Below, in pieces: positions 34,726 through 42,771 of a stretch of 55,958 bases of DNA (position 1 is the stretch's first letter; the number at the start of each line of letters is the position of its first letter). Source of the stretch: an uncultured Candidatus Saccharibacteria bacterium. Lineage in GTDB: Bacteria; Patescibacteriota; Saccharimonadia; Saccharimonadales; Saccharimonadaceae. The DNA lies in contig CAKVAO010000005.1 of the NCBI GenBank assembly GCA_934725355.1, forward strand, positions 1 to 55,958, written 5' to 3'. The notes under the pieces were generated by a model. That model was not told the origin of the DNA. It saw only the letters and a program-made list of their open reading frames with translations, and did not search any database. Both the position numbers and the translations under genes were made by a program.

Positions 34726-35441
34726 TGAAAAAAGATAATCAATACTATCAAGAAAAGGCCTATATCAACGCCGTAATCATGACGAGTCCAAAACGTCGTG
34801 AATATACAGACGCATTAATGCAGAAATTCAGCGATATGGCTGAAGCTGAAGAGTTTGACTTCATTGATTACACTTTTATCGAAGACAATGGTGGTGGCGA
34901 ATGGGCGACGGGTGTGCGGGCGTGGCTGGAAGTGGCCGACCCATCAAAATCAGACTGGAGCTTAGTCATCCAAGATGATGCGATTATTAGTGATAGGTTC
35001 TATTGGAATCTACATAATCTGCTAAAGCACGCTCCGAACTGTCCTATTAGCCTGTATACTGGATCGGTATGCCCTATGGAAGGTCTGGTGGCTAGAGCTG
35101 TGGCTCAAGCTAGGGTACATCACCTCGACTTCATGATACACGACGATCTACTGTGGGGTGTGGGATTACTGGTGCCTACGTATATGGTCAAGGATATGAT
35201 TAATACCGTTGATACAGATGAATATCAGAATCTACTCTACGATCGTCGCCTTGGTGCTTACTTTAAGAAGAAGGATATTCCGATTTATTACACGCTGCCT
35301 AGTCTAGTTGACCATAACTTTACAATTCCAAGTATTACTGGCCACGACACCGATAAACGTGCCCGGAAGGCTGTGTGGTACGATCCGGGTCTGGTTACAG
35401 AGTGGCACTGGGGCAACTATGTCGATATAAGGAATCAATGA
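34725..35441 (+). CDS. Phage glycosyltransferase, GT25-like
   Basis: A 238-residue protein with YINAVIMTSPKRREY at the N-terminus and a DxD-like centre in SLVIQDDAIISDRFY, then the block YTGSVCPMEGLVARA. It resembles the small phage glycosyltransferases found beside GT2 enzymes. I start at 34725, where TAATG overlaps the previous stop and GGAGG lies upstream; a GTG at 34710 is possible. The pair may act in sequence on one glycan. Confidence 0.65.
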   Translation: MKKDNQYYQEKAYINAVIMTSPKRREYTDALMQKFSDMAEAEEFDFIDYTFIEDNGGGEWATGVRAWLEVADPSKSDWSLVIQDDAIISDRFYWNLHNLLKHAPNCPISLYTGSVCPMEGLVARAVAQARVHHLDFMIHDDLLWGVGLLVPTYMVKDMINTVDTDEYQNLLYDRRLGAYFKKKDIPIYYTLPSLVDHNFTIPSITGHDTDKRARKAVWYDPGLVTEWHWGNYVDIRNQ

Positions 35442-35917
35442 TGAATAATATGAACAATGAGATTAAAGCCCGAATTAAGGAATTAAAACTAACGCCTAAG
35501 CAGCTACGTTTTTGCGAACTTTACGCGACGGATCGCGAGTTCTTTGGTAATGGCGTTCAATCTTATGCCGAAGCTTATAATATCGATCTGAGCCAAAAGA
35601 AGGGCTACAACACGGCTAGGGCTAACAGTAGTGCGCTACTGACAAATACTGACATTATGAGCTGTATTAATTTGCTATTTGAGGCACATGGATTGAATGA
35701 TACGTTCGTGGATAAACAGTTGGAGCGACTGATTATTCAGGATGCAGACTTTAAGACCAAACTTGGTGCTATCAAGGAATACAACAGTATCAAGGGTCGA
35801 AATAAGAACAATTTGGATATTACCTCTAACGGCGATCAGTTAAGAGGCGTGCTGGTTGAATTTGCTAAACCGGTAAAGCAAAAAGATGGACAGAGCAAAG
35901 ATTCAAATTCCAAGTGA
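35438..35917 (+). CDS. terS: Terminase small subunit
   Basis: A 159-residue small terminase of the Terminase_2-like type. LTPKQLRFCELYATDREFFGNGVQSYAEAYNIDLS is the helix-turn-helix DNA-binding region, followed by a helical oligomerisation part. It recognises phage DNA and loads the large subunit. I start at 35438 (ATGATGA overlap with the previous gene). It overlaps terL by 32 nt. Confidence 0.88.
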   Translation: MMNNMNNEIKARIKELKLTPKQLRFCELYATDREFFGNGVQSYAEAYNIDLSQKKGYNTARANSSALLTNTDIMSCINLLFEAHGLNDTFVDKQLERLIIQDADFKTKLGAIKEYNSIKGRNKNNLDITSNGDQLRGVLVEFAKPVKQKDGQSKDSNSK

Positions 35918-37145
35918 GTTCGCTCCACTGTTCAATAGTGATTGGGCTACCGCCATTATTGAGGGTGGGCGCTATTCGCTCAAGAGCCACACTATCGCTC
36001 GAATATGCCTGATTAAGGCCATGCAGTCAAAATGTCGCATCGCATGTTTGCGTCAGTTCCAGCGCAACATTGCTGACTCTAGCTATCAGCTATTGGTTGA
36101 CTTGATTAACCAGTACAATCTAAATAGTTTTAAAGTAACCAATGACGCCATCGTTAATACGGTCACTGGATCAGACTTTATCTTTAAGGGGCTAGACCGC
36201 AATGTTGAAACGACAATCAAGTCGCTCGAGGGGATTGATTTTGCATGGATCGACGAAGGTCAAACAATTACCAAGAAGTCGATAGATATTCTCGATCCTA
36301 CTTTGCGTGGCGAGCGTTCTCAGCTAGTTATTACCGCCAACCGTATCACAGATCTTGATCCGTATATCGTAACATACCTTACTGACCCACCACGCCCTGA
36401 TGTTTTACACTTGCAATTCGATTATACATTAGCTATTAAGTATGGCTGGATTAATGATCGCATGCTACAGAAAATTATGTATATGAAACAGTATGCCCCA
36501 GCCGATTATGCCCACATTTACCTTGGACAAGCATTGAATACATCTGATCGGAATATCTTATCGGTATCGTCAGTAATGGAGGCGATGAATCGTGAGGCTG
36601 ATGACACCGGCGCTATCGAGATAGGCGTTGATGTGGCGCGTATGGGTAATGACCGTACTGAATTTGTGAAGCGCAAGGGCTATCGCGAGATGGATAGACG
36701 TACCTTTACCAAACTGCGGACTACTGAGGTTGTCGAGGAACTGGAAAGGTTTGCAGATTACGATAAACAGATATTAATTAAGGTCGATGATACGGGCGTA
36801 GGAGGCGGCGTAACAGACATTTTATTGAAAGATGGGTACAATGTCATGCCACTCAATTTCGGGCAATCAGCGACCGATAAAGACCGTTATCCCAATTTAA
36901 TTTCGGAGGCATGGTTCTATTTGGCTAGTATTATTGACAAGATACATGTTAAGAATGATCGCAACTTGCTAACTGAGCTAACTAATCGTGAGTGGAAAAT
37001 GGATACGCGAGGTCGGCGCGCCGTTGAATCTAAGGATGATTACAAAAAGCGCGGCTATAGGTCGCCCGACCTTGCCGATGCTACGATTTTGGCGTTCTAT
37101 ACACCAAAGGTTGAACTACCGGAGAGAAGTTCTATTGTTTGTTAG
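35886..37145 (+). CDS. terL: Terminase large subunit
   Basis: A 419-residue packaging ATPase-nuclease. The Walker A is unusual, GGRYSLKS at residues 27-34, with Tyr and Leu in place of small residues. Walker B is FAWIDEGQ (D123, E124). The RNase H-like nuclease has EIGVDVARMGND, KVDDTGVGGGV and SPDLADATILAF. The size and motifs fit PBSX/SPP1-like large terminases, which package headful or cos DNA; which mode is not evident. It is the last gene before a strand switch. Confidence 0.93.
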   Translation: MDRAKIQIPSEFAPLFNSDWATAIIEGGRYSLKSHTIARICLIKAMQSKCRIACLRQFQRNIADSSYQLLVDLINQYNLNSFKVTNDAIVNTVTGSDFIFKGLDRNVETTIKSLEGIDFAWIDEGQTITKKSIDILDPTLRGERSQLVITANRITDLDPYIVTYLTDPPRPDVLHLQFDYTLAIKYGWINDRMLQKIMYMKQYAPADYAHIYLGQALNTSDRNILSVSSVMEAMNREADDTGAIEIGVDVARMGNDRTEFVKRKGYREMDRRTFTKLRTTEVVEELERFADYDKQILIKVDDTGVGGGVTDILLKDGYNVMPLNFGQSATDKDRYPNLISEAWFYLASIIDKIHVKNDRNLLTELTNREWKMDTRGRRAVESKDDYKKRGYRSPDLADATILAFYTPKVELPERSSIVC

Positions 37146-37305
37146 ACTTTTTGGCGTCGCGGTTCGCCATAAAGTTCATAGCAGCGAACATGGCTACACC
37201 ACCAATCAAGCCTGCAACAATAATCGTGATAAGTATTGGTAGGTTAAATATGCATATCACTGCGAATATGGCAATCAATATTACCGATATAATGCCGCTT
37301 ATCAT
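37132..37305 (-). CDS. Small two-helix membrane protein on the opposite strand
   Basis: A 57-residue protein, MISGIISVILIAIFAVICIF followed by a second helix and the tail ANRDAKKSNKQ. It lies antisense in the gap between terL and tape measure and is the only expressed minus-strand phage gene apart from the silent fibre cassette. Its promoter is good: TTGTAG, 17 nt, TATAAT on the minus strand (37343-37315), 9 nt before the ATG with no ribosome binding site. Expression apart from the late genes fits a lysogeny or exclusion factor; that is inference. Confidence 0.6.
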   Translation of the reverse strand: MISGIISVILIAIFAVICIFNLPILITIIVAGLIGGVAMFAAMNFMANRDAKKSNKQ

Positions 37306-37329
37306 AATACTTCTATTATATCTAACATC

Positions 37330-37350
37330 TAGCTTCACTACAATATGAAT
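37330..37350 (+). promoter_or_regulatory. Phage late promoter copy 1 (tape measure)
   Basis: TAGCTTCAC, then TACAAT (37339-37344), then 6 nt to the ATG at 37351 (37345 is also an in-frame ATG). The same arrangement stands before 42772 and 49985. There is no ribosome binding site. It overlaps the promoter of the antisense gene at 37305. Confidence 0.7.
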
Positions 37351-39378
37351 ATGGGAAGCGATAATGTAATTGTAGTCCAAATCAATGGCGACATTACGAA
37401 CTACTTACAAGCGGCTAAGCAAGTCGAGAAATCTACTAAGGAGCTTCAATCTGGAGCTACTAAGGATTATGCAGGCATGTCAGACGCAGCTAAGGGTATG
37501 AGCTCCAAGCTAGTTGGGTACGCCAAAACGCTAGGCTCTGCTCTCGTAACCGGTACGTACGGAATGAAAACATTTGTCGACTCTGGGTCACAACTACAGT
37601 CACTCCGCGCGAGCTTTGAGTCTTTAACTGGATCGGTTAACGAGACAAACAAAGTTATGTCTACCCTGTATGAGTTCGGCAAGAAAACAGCCTTTAGCAA
37701 TGAGTCAATCCAGATGACAGCCAAGACATTTCTAGCGTCAGGAGTAGCCGCCAATGACCTAATGGGCATCATGCAAAACGTCGGTGACGTTGCTGGAGCT
37801 ACAGGCGCTGATTTACAGGGTATCGCCATGCCAATATCGCAGGCTATTGCCGCTGGAAAGCTGCAGACGCAAGATTGGTATCAGATTCTTAACCAGGGTG
37901 CCGGTGGACTCAAGGAGTACATTGTACAGGCGCTCGGCGCAGGGCATTCTACGCAGACATTTGCAGATGACCTGTCTAAAGGTGCCGTTACGGCCGACGT
38001 CCTTAAGAGGGCGCTTGATTTGGCTAACGACTCTGGGAATATGGCTTTTGAAGGCGCTATCAAACAGTCGAAGACGTTTGATGGCCGCATGAGTAACCTA
38101 CAGGAGTCAATTACGAATGTTGGCCTAAAAATTCTAGGTGTTGATGCTGCTACGGGGCAAGTGAACCCTGGCGGTATATTTGACCAACTCAGTAAGGCTG
38201 TTCAATCTGCAACTGATTGGTTAGACAAGAACCAGGATAAGATTATGGGAGTCGTCGACGCAGTAAAAAGCAACTTTGTGCCAGCAGTTAAGGCACTAGG
38301 TAGTGCAATTGCGGCTGGATTTGTTGCGTCTAAGATAGCGTCATTCTTCTCTGCAATGCAGACAGGAGTGAGTGTATTTAAGGCACTTTCCATAGCTCTT
38401 ACCGGTTCTCCGTTCGGTCTGATTGTGATGGCAATTGGAGCCGTCGTTACCGCACTTGTATTCTTGCAAGCTAAGTTCAATATATTTGGTCAGCTATTCA
38501 ATGCTGTAGGCACCGCCTTTAATGTCGTATGGAGTGGAATACAAGCAGGTCTAAACGCCGCAATTGGATTTATTGGTGGGATTATTTCCGGCATTTGGGG
38601 TGTAGTACAACCAATATTCAATCTAATCGGCAGTGCCATATCTACATATATAAATATCTGGAAAACCACAATAATGGTGATCATTATAGTTGTCACTAAC
38701 GTTGTCCAGGGGATTATGAACGTAGTAGCTCCGATTTTCAACTTCATTGGTGGCATAGTATCTGGCGTATGGAATACTATCGTGAGTGTTATAACGCCAG
38801 TTGCTAATTTCTTCGGCAATGTATTCAGCGGAGCCATGAACGCTATCCGAAATATATTTGGAGGCATCGGTGGGTTCTTCTCTGGTGTCTGGAACGACAT
38901 AACGGGCGTATTCCGCAGTGCAGCTGGATGGTTTGGCGGCATTTTTAATGGTGTCGTAAATACGATCCGCAATATATTCAGCGGTGTTATCAATATTGTT
39001 AAGAGTCCAATTAATGTAATTATCGACGGCGTAAATACTGTTATTGGTGGACTAAACAAGCTTAAAGTTCCAGATTGGGTGCCAGACGTAGGCGGTAAAG
39101 GTCTTAATATTCCAAAAGTTCCGCGCTTAGCTATGGGCGGCATTATCGACTCTCCAACTATCGGTTTAATTGGTGAAGCTGGTCGTGAAGCTGTGATGCC
39201 ACTTGAAAATAATTTGGGTTGGCTAGATGAATTGGCCAGCAAGCTTGATGACCGGATAGATCGTGGCGGTAATGGTGGCGGCAATACCATTACTCAGAAC
39301 AACACCATTCAGAATAACATCGATATGGATCGAGCAAATCGAGATTTGTTTAGGATGATGCGGAGGCAACCAGTATAA
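37351..39378 (+). CDS. Tail tape measure protein
   Basis: A 675-residue tape measure that sets tail length and is threaded inside the tube. The N-terminal part carries SLRASFESLTGSVNETNKVM and LTGSVN-type TMP motifs. The centre has repeated hydrophobic and Trp-Asn-containing segments (GVWNTIVSVI, GVWNDITGVF). The C-terminal MGGIIDSPTIGLIGEAGREA is typical. By the usual one-residue-per-1.5 angstrom rule this means a tail near 100 nm. It starts the displaced tail block; I take 37351 because it keeps the conserved promoter spacing. Confidence 0.92.
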   Translation: MGSDNVIVVQINGDITNYLQAAKQVEKSTKELQSGATKDYAGMSDAAKGMSSKLVGYAKTLGSALVTGTYGMKTFVDSGSQLQSLRASFESLTGSVNETNKVMSTLYEFGKKTAFSNESIQMTAKTFLASGVAANDLMGIMQNVGDVAGATGADLQGIAMPISQAIAAGKLQTQDWYQILNQGAGGLKEYIVQALGAGHSTQTFADDLSKGAVTADVLKRALDLANDSGNMAFEGAIKQSKTFDGRMSNLQESITNVGLKILGVDAATGQVNPGGIFDQLSKAVQSATDWLDKNQDKIMGVVDAVKSNFVPAVKALGSAIAAGFVASKIASFFSAMQTGVSVFKALSIALTGSPFGLIVMAIGAVVTALVFLQAKFNIFGQLFNAVGTAFNVVWSGIQAGLNAAIGFIGGIISGIWGVVQPIFNLIGSAISTYINIWKTTIMVIIIVVTNVVQGIMNVVAPIFNFIGGIVSGVWNTIVSVITPVANFFGNVFSGAMNAIRNIFGGIGGFFSGVWNDITGVFRSAAGWFGGIFNGVVNTIRNIFSGVINIVKSPINVIIDGVNTVIGGLNKLKVPDWVPDVGGKGLNIPKVPRLAMGGIIDSPTIGLIGEAGREAVMPLENNLGWLDELASKLDDRIDRGGNGGGNTITQNNTIQNNIDMDRANRDLFRMMRRQPV

Positions 39379-40286
39379 TGGCAAACTTTGACGTAACAAT
39401 TAAATCATCGAACGGCGAGATAACTTTTTGGGGCTCTAGGCGCAACTCTGATGGATCACTCAATAAGATTGGCTATAACCCGCCCATGGATGGCTTAGGC
39501 GAGCCGGGCCGTCGTACGACTACATCCACTAAGTCTGGCGCTGACGGCGGTCTAGTGGTGTCAACTGATCAACAATACGACATTCGTACTATCACTATGG
39601 ATGCATGGGCAATCTGCGAGACATACGACGAAATTAGGACACTCGAAAGCAAACTAGCATCCTCCATGCCAATCCGTCAGATGGTTGACGTCTATGTTGA
39701 TACCCCACTAAACCAACGATTAGGATGCAAGGCACTGGTAACCAAGGCTTCACCGAGCGTGCCATATTCTAAAGGTGGCATATTGGTAATGGATATATCG
39801 ATTGAGTTGATTGCACCTGACCCATATTTCCTTGATTACACCTCAGGTTCTGCTTTTAGCGTTAAGCTGCATAAAGCTAGTGCCGGTGGCTTGCTGTGGA
39901 ACGCGTCCGGTCTAGCATGGTCGGCAAGTGAGTTACCGTGGTCGGCTGGTTCCGGCGACAATCTAGTTGTTAACACTGGCCAAGAGGATGTCTATCCAAG
40001 AATTTACATCAGGGGCACCGTACATAATCCAGAGATTGCCAATGTCGGGCAAGATAAGGCTGTACGACTCAATCTAACAACGTCGAGTGATGACGAGGTA
40101 ATTCTGGACTTATCGGATGAAATAGCCACATTAAATGGTGCTAATATCCGATTTAACATCAATGACGCTTCGGAATGGTGGTCTCTAACGCCAGGCAACA
40201 ACACTATTTCATACAAATCGGATTCCGTTAATGATGATGCCGAGATAGAGTTGGTCTACTATCCACGATATGCGAGGGCGATATGA
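39378..40286 (+). CDS. Distal tail protein (Dit)
   Basis: A 302-residue Dit/sipho-tail protein, the hub joining tail tube to the tip complex. Seen: TFWGSRRNSDGSL, QQYDIRTITMDAWAICETYDEI (N-terminal ring domain), APDPYFLD and a C-terminal beta sandwich ending GNNTISYKSDS. It overlaps tape measure and Tal by 1-4 nt. Confidence 0.85.
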   Translation: MANFDVTIKSSNGEITFWGSRRNSDGSLNKIGYNPPMDGLGEPGRRTTTSTKSGADGGLVVSTDQQYDIRTITMDAWAICETYDEIRTLESKLASSMPIRQMVDVYVDTPLNQRLGCKALVTKASPSVPYSKGGILVMDISIELIAPDPYFLDYTSGSAFSVKLHKASAGGLLWNASGLAWSASELPWSAGSGDNLVVNTGQEDVYPRIYIRGTVHNPEIANVGQDKAVRLNLTTSSDDEVILDLSDEIATLNGANIRFNINDASEWWSLTPGNNTISYKSDSVNDDAEIELVYYPRYARAI

Positions 40287-41383
40287 GCCGAAAGTACGAA
40301 GTTGAAGTTTGGTATCAAGGTAAAACCTTGATGGGTGAAATCGGTAGGCTGCTCAATTCACTAAAGTGGAAAGAGGTGCGCAACGGCGTCGATTCGATTG
40401 ATTTCAATATTGATCAAGGCGTATTGATGGATTATTGCAATAAAATTGGTGAGGATCCGGCTACTTTTCTACAGATCAAAAATACGGATATTAAATTGAA
40501 GCGCAATGGCGAGTACCGCCTAGGTGGATTCGTCAATGACTTCCCAGACCCCAACTTTAATCAGTCAAATGCGACTGTATCGATCGCTTGCGACGGCTAC
40601 CTAAACCTATTATCTGACCAAATTGTACAAACACAAATTTATAACCAGTGGTATACGGTCGACATTGCTAGTGATTTAATTATTGGCGTCAATAATCGAG
40701 CCAATTCTACACTCGGCATAGAAATTGACTATGACAATCATTTCTCACCTAGGGTTAAGCGCGACCGTACTTACGATAACGATCAGATTGTGTCAGACTG
40801 CCTAGTGGCGCTAACCAGTCTAGGCGATGGCAGTAACGACTTTGACTTTCGCTTTGACCCGTTCCGTAAGTTCCAAACATTCGACTTTAACAACCCGACC
40901 ATCTGGCCAGACACTATAGAATACCCTGCGCCGCGCAAAGGTATTGGCGCAGATAGCATGAGTGTTAGTGTCATCTCAGATATGGCTAACCGTATTATCG
41001 CTAAAGGCTCAGGCCAAGGCAACGAGGTCGGCGTACAATACACCGCCGAGGATATAGCTAGCCAAAAGCAATACGGCGTGCATGAGGCGGTCATTACCTA
41101 CTCTGACGTATCAGTGCAGGATACGCTAAGGCAATACGCTGAGGCAGAGCTACAGATTCGCAAACAACCAATATTCTTGCCGAAGCCTGTTGTCAACGGT
41201 GCATTATTTGATGTCGGTCGTATTCATGCCGGCGACGTTATCCGTGTTGTTAACCGTAAGAGTCCATGGTTCCAGGTTGACGGGCTATTCCGCATCGAGG
41301 AAATAGAGGTGACAGTTGATGAGAACATGTCTGAGTCGGTTGCACTAACGCTATCTAACCTAGGTGTGAGGCAGACCAAATGA
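40283..41383 (+). CDS. Tail-associated tip protein (Tal / Gp37-like)
   Basis: A 366-residue siphovirus tip protein of the ReqiPepy6 Gp37-like type, the trimeric cap below Dit. Seen: LNSLKWKEVRNGVDSIDFNI, CDGYLNLLSDQIV, and a C-terminal HAGDVIRVVNRKSPWFQVDG followed by RIEEIEVTVDENMSESV. It lacks a long lysozyme or peptidase extension. Confidence 0.82.
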   Translation: MSRKYEVEVWYQGKTLMGEIGRLLNSLKWKEVRNGVDSIDFNIDQGVLMDYCNKIGEDPATFLQIKNTDIKLKRNGEYRLGGFVNDFPDPNFNQSNATVSIACDGYLNLLSDQIVQTQIYNQWYTVDIASDLIIGVNNRANSTLGIEIDYDNHFSPRVKRDRTYDNDQIVSDCLVALTSLGDGSNDFDFRFDPFRKFQTFDFNNPTIWPDTIEYPAPRKGIGADSMSVSVISDMANRIIAKGSGQGNEVGVQYTAEDIASQKQYGVHEAVITYSDVSVQDTLRQYAEAELQIRKQPIFLPKPVVNGALFDVGRIHAGDVIRVVNRKSPWFQVDGLFRIEEIEVTVDENMSESVALTLSNLGVRQTK

Positions 41384-41847
41384 TAAATATGGGGTCGCGT
41401 TACAGCTCTGGGCTGTCTGGCGAGGTTGCGGATATTGCTAGACAAATTAAGTCGTTAAAGGCAGTACAGCGAATAGACGGGCGTGCCACGCCAACTAAGA
41501 CTAGCTACGCAGAATGGAGCGGAAACCTGCCGCAGACCACCCTCGACAACAATACCAACTTTCTTACCTCATACAGCGTCAGATTCAATTTCTATCCAGA
41601 CAAACAGTTGTCTGATGGAATACCCATGGTACTAGTGGCGGCTAGTTTCCTAGATGGTGCCACTAATAAGCCAGAGACACAGATGCTATCAGCGGGTGAA
41701 ATTTCCGCAGACAAATTGGTATTCTATGGTGAATTCTATGCTGGGATGGATATGACCAATAACAACAAGTTCAGCGTAGAGGCTACGGCGTATTCTCAAA
41801 CTGGCGGACGATTGGAGGCAGAAGTTTATGCATATCAGCACTGGTAA
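41380..41847 (+). CDS. Tail tip accessory protein, paralogue 1
   Basis: A 155-residue protein. Its N-terminal helix DIARQIKSLKAVQRID is shared with the next two genes (R/K-x-L-x-x-LKA-x-Q-x-x-D). The rest is beta-rich. The shared helix may dock each protein on the Tal trimer. ATGA overlap with Tal. Receptor binding is an inference from position and architecture. Confidence 0.65.
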   Translation: MINMGSRYSSGLSGEVADIARQIKSLKAVQRIDGRATPTKTSYAEWSGNLPQTTLDNNTNFLTSYSVRFNFYPDKQLSDGIPMVLVAASFLDGATNKPETQMLSAGEISADKLVFYGEFYAGMDMTNNNKFSVEATAYSQTGGRLEAEVYAYQHW

Positions 41848-42325
41848 TGGAATAGTATCGTCAATTAACGACAATCAACGCAGCCTAAAGTCGCTAAAGG
41901 CTGGGCAGTTTGTCGATACTAAGAATGTTGCGTTAACCGTAGCTGAGAAAACGCTAGACATGAAGTTTCGAACCCAGTATGACAAAAATGGCTATGCGTT
42001 TTACAGCGGTACAATCATCGTTACTTATAAGACCCATAGTAAATTGACGCCTATGGCAACCTGCCAGTTTAGAATAAATAACAATGGCATAACAGAACAG
42101 ATTCATCCCGCGCAGGACATCCAATCGGATAGTCAGTGGACGTATATCGAGCTAAATAGCATAACTGCTACAAACGATGGTCTACAATGGGAGTTTACGT
42201 ATAATAACCAAGGCTTAGGAAATATGGAGAATGACTTTGTCTCGCTAACAAGCGACATCAATATCACATTTCAAGTCATTGCCAATATGTCAGGAGCTTT
42301 GGAGGTTAGCTATGCTTCGGACTAA
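41828..42325 (+). CDS. Tail tip accessory protein, paralogue 2
   Basis: A 165-residue protein with the shared N-terminal helix INDNQRSLKSLKAGQFVD and a different beta-rich body. GGAGG precedes the start. It overlaps both neighbours. Confidence 0.65.
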   Translation: MHISTGNGIVSSINDNQRSLKSLKAGQFVDTKNVALTVAEKTLDMKFRTQYDKNGYAFYSGTIIVTYKTHSKLTPMATCQFRINNNGITEQIHPAQDIQSDSQWTYIELNSITATNDGLQWEFTYNNQGLGNMENDFVSLTSDINITFQVIANMSGALEVSYASD

Positions 42326-42746
42326 GCAGAAAACCGTAACAGATATTATTGCTGAGCATCGTAAAGAGCTAGCAGCGTTAAAGGCTCTACAATCCATTGA
42401 TATATCCAATATGAATAGCTATTCGCAAACCGTTGTTAAAAGATTTAGTCATAAAGGGCAAGCTGGGTTTGATATTACTGCTAGATACAAGTTCAGTGCC
42501 AATTATGCAATAGGAACAATTTCGATATCTAGAGGCTATGGAGCAAACGGACCAACTCCCCTACCCGGACCAAGTAAGCAAATCGTACAGACAGGTAATG
42601 GCGAGATGGTGGCATATTCTTGGATTCTAGGTGCTGATAGCCCAGATTACACAAATGAGTTTGTCGTAAGCGCTACAGTTGTGGCGAACGTACCGGGTGA
42701 ACTTACTGTTGAGATTAACGAGTATACTCCACCAGGTTCAACCTAG
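42312..42746 (+). CDS. Tail tip accessory protein, paralogue 3
   Basis: A 144-residue protein with the shared helix IAEHRKELAALKALQSID. The body has a Gly/Pro-rich stretch (GYGANGPTPLPGPSK). I start at 42312 (MLRTKQK) behind GGAGG; the frame extends to 42279. It ends the displaced tail block just before a late promoter. Confidence 0.65.
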   Translation: MLRTKQKTVTDIIAEHRKELAALKALQSIDISNMNSYSQTVVKRFSHKGQAGFDITARYKFSANYAIGTISISRGYGANGPTPLPGPSKQIVQTGNGEMVAYSWILGADSPDYTNEFVVSATVVANVPGELTVEINEYTPPGST

Positions 42747-42750
42747 TCCT

Positions 42751-42771
42751 TAGCTTCACTATCATTAACAT
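42751..42771 (+). promoter_or_regulatory. Phage late promoter copy 2 (portal)
   Basis: TAGCTTCAC, then TATCAT (42760-42765), then 6 nt to ATG 42772. No ribosome binding site. Confidence 0.7.

Noticed and set aside
37139..37348. Plus-strand ORF between terL and tape measure
   Set aside because: It is the complement of the minus-strand membrane gene, which has a promoter and better protein features.
38490..39290. 266-codon minus-strand ORF inside tape measure
   Set aside because: A shadow of the repetitive tape-measure sequence, rich in Pro/Ile by complement, with no start signal.
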